Assembly: GCA_026692865.1 (NCBI GenBank)
Contig: JAPLNI010000050.1
Location: forward strand, 124,001 to 188,000
From: Planctomycetota bacterium
GTDB lineage: Bacteria; Planctomycetota; Planctomycetia; Pirellulales; Pirellulaceae
Reading direction: 5' to 3'
DNA length: 64,000 nt
Positions within the stretch are counted from its first letter, which is position 1, and each line of letters starts with the position of its first letter. Positions 63,803-64,000 of this stretch are shown one piece after another. The notes under the pieces are model-generated. The model was not told the DNA's origin. It saw only the letters and a program-made list of their open reading frames with translations, and searched no databases. The position numbers were made by a program, and so were the translations under genes.

Positions 63803-64000
63803 CTAGCCTTTGAACGATTCACGGACTTTTTTTTGATTCCGCATACGATGATCCTTCGAGTCTTTGCTTGCACGACGATACCAAGGAAGTCGGATTTCAA
63901 GGCTGCATCCTTGGCCAGGTTTCGAGTCAATCCAGACTCGGCCGCGATGCCCTTCGACGATGCGTTGAAGCTTCGACAACCCAATGCCTAAGCCTCGTCC
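63803..64000 (-). CDS. Sensor histidine kinase, C-terminal end (runs off the window)
   Basis: Read from the window end on the minus strand, 65 codons are open to TAG at 63803. They encode GRGLGIGLSKLQRIVEGHRG and RVWIDSKPGQGCSLEIRLPW, the G2 box and last strands of a histidine kinase ATPase domain (HATPase_c), then a basic tail. The start and sensor parts lie beyond the window. The TTG of the GNAT gene follows the stop directly, so the two are probably co-transcribed. Confidence 0.85.
   Translation of the reverse strand, partial: GRGLGIGLSKLQRIVEGHRGRVWIDSKPGQGCSLEIRLPWYRRASKDSKDHRMRNQKKVRESFKG

Overview
The window looks like chromosomal DNA of a free-living planctomycete, most likely of the Pirellulales (Rhodopirellula/Blastopirellula type). 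The signs are two DUF1559 proteins with pilin-like N-termini, a secreted sulfatase, SUMF1-, DUF1080-, PHP- and PQQ-propeller proteins with signal peptides, a large envelope protein with a secretin-type N-domain beside a beta-barrel-like protein, a roughly even base composition, and short single-gene or two-gene transcription units scattered on both strands. Flagellar-type genes (csrA, a lone fliN-like gene) fit a motile swarmer stage. No prophage, insertion sequence or CRISPR array was seen. The assignment rests on gene content only.

Layout. 1-8 kb: end of a MoxR ATPase gene overlapping a lipoprotein gene and a YraQ/ArsP-type permease gene; a Uma2 protein; csrA; a GAF-PP2C phosphatase; a two-gene nucleotidyltransferase module. 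8-17 kb: a small basic protein, two zinc-ribbon membrane proteins, an 868-residue membrane-anchored protein with possible remnant genes upstream, and a sulfatase. 17-28.5 kb: AlaC-like aminotransferase, trigger factor, tRNA-Gly(GCC), a SUMF1-domain protein, leuCD, UDP-xylose synthase, an HtrA-like protease and a DUF1080 protein. 28.5-38.6 kb: a thioredoxin-protease fusion, a CutA fusion overlapping a PQQ propeller gene, a HemN-like radical SAM enzyme, hisI-truD-terB on the minus strand, a GT2 glycosyltransferase that may be frameshifted, and mutM. 38.6-46 kb: tandem DUF1559 genes with matching terminators, then the secretin-N/beta-barrel pair. 46-55 kb: rpsA, a YhaO/YhaN-like (SbcD/SbcC-type) pair and a nitrilase. 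56-64 kb: PHP protein, MtfA peptidase, aroC, fliN-like, Nudix, the rplM-rpsI-ferredoxin run, a GNAT protein and the 3' end of a histidine kinase gene that runs off the window.

The most informative non-coding signal is a set of short dispersed hairpin repeats in the intergenic spaces: (i) a REP/BIME-like pair of inverted 23-nt arms in three copies, one nested in a 153-bp element with 20-bp terminal inverted repeats; (ii) a 7-bp hairpin with a bulged base in four copies; (iii) a CTGAGGC hairpin in two copies; (iv) a nested 22+12-bp perfect inverted repeat after leuD. The stems are conserved while loops vary, so structure appears to be what is kept. The most unusual proteins are the thioredoxin-protease fusion, the CutA fusion, the YhaO-like nuclease with altered metal motifs beside a YhaN-like ATPase with membrane helices, and the secretin-N protein that lacks a secretin domain.
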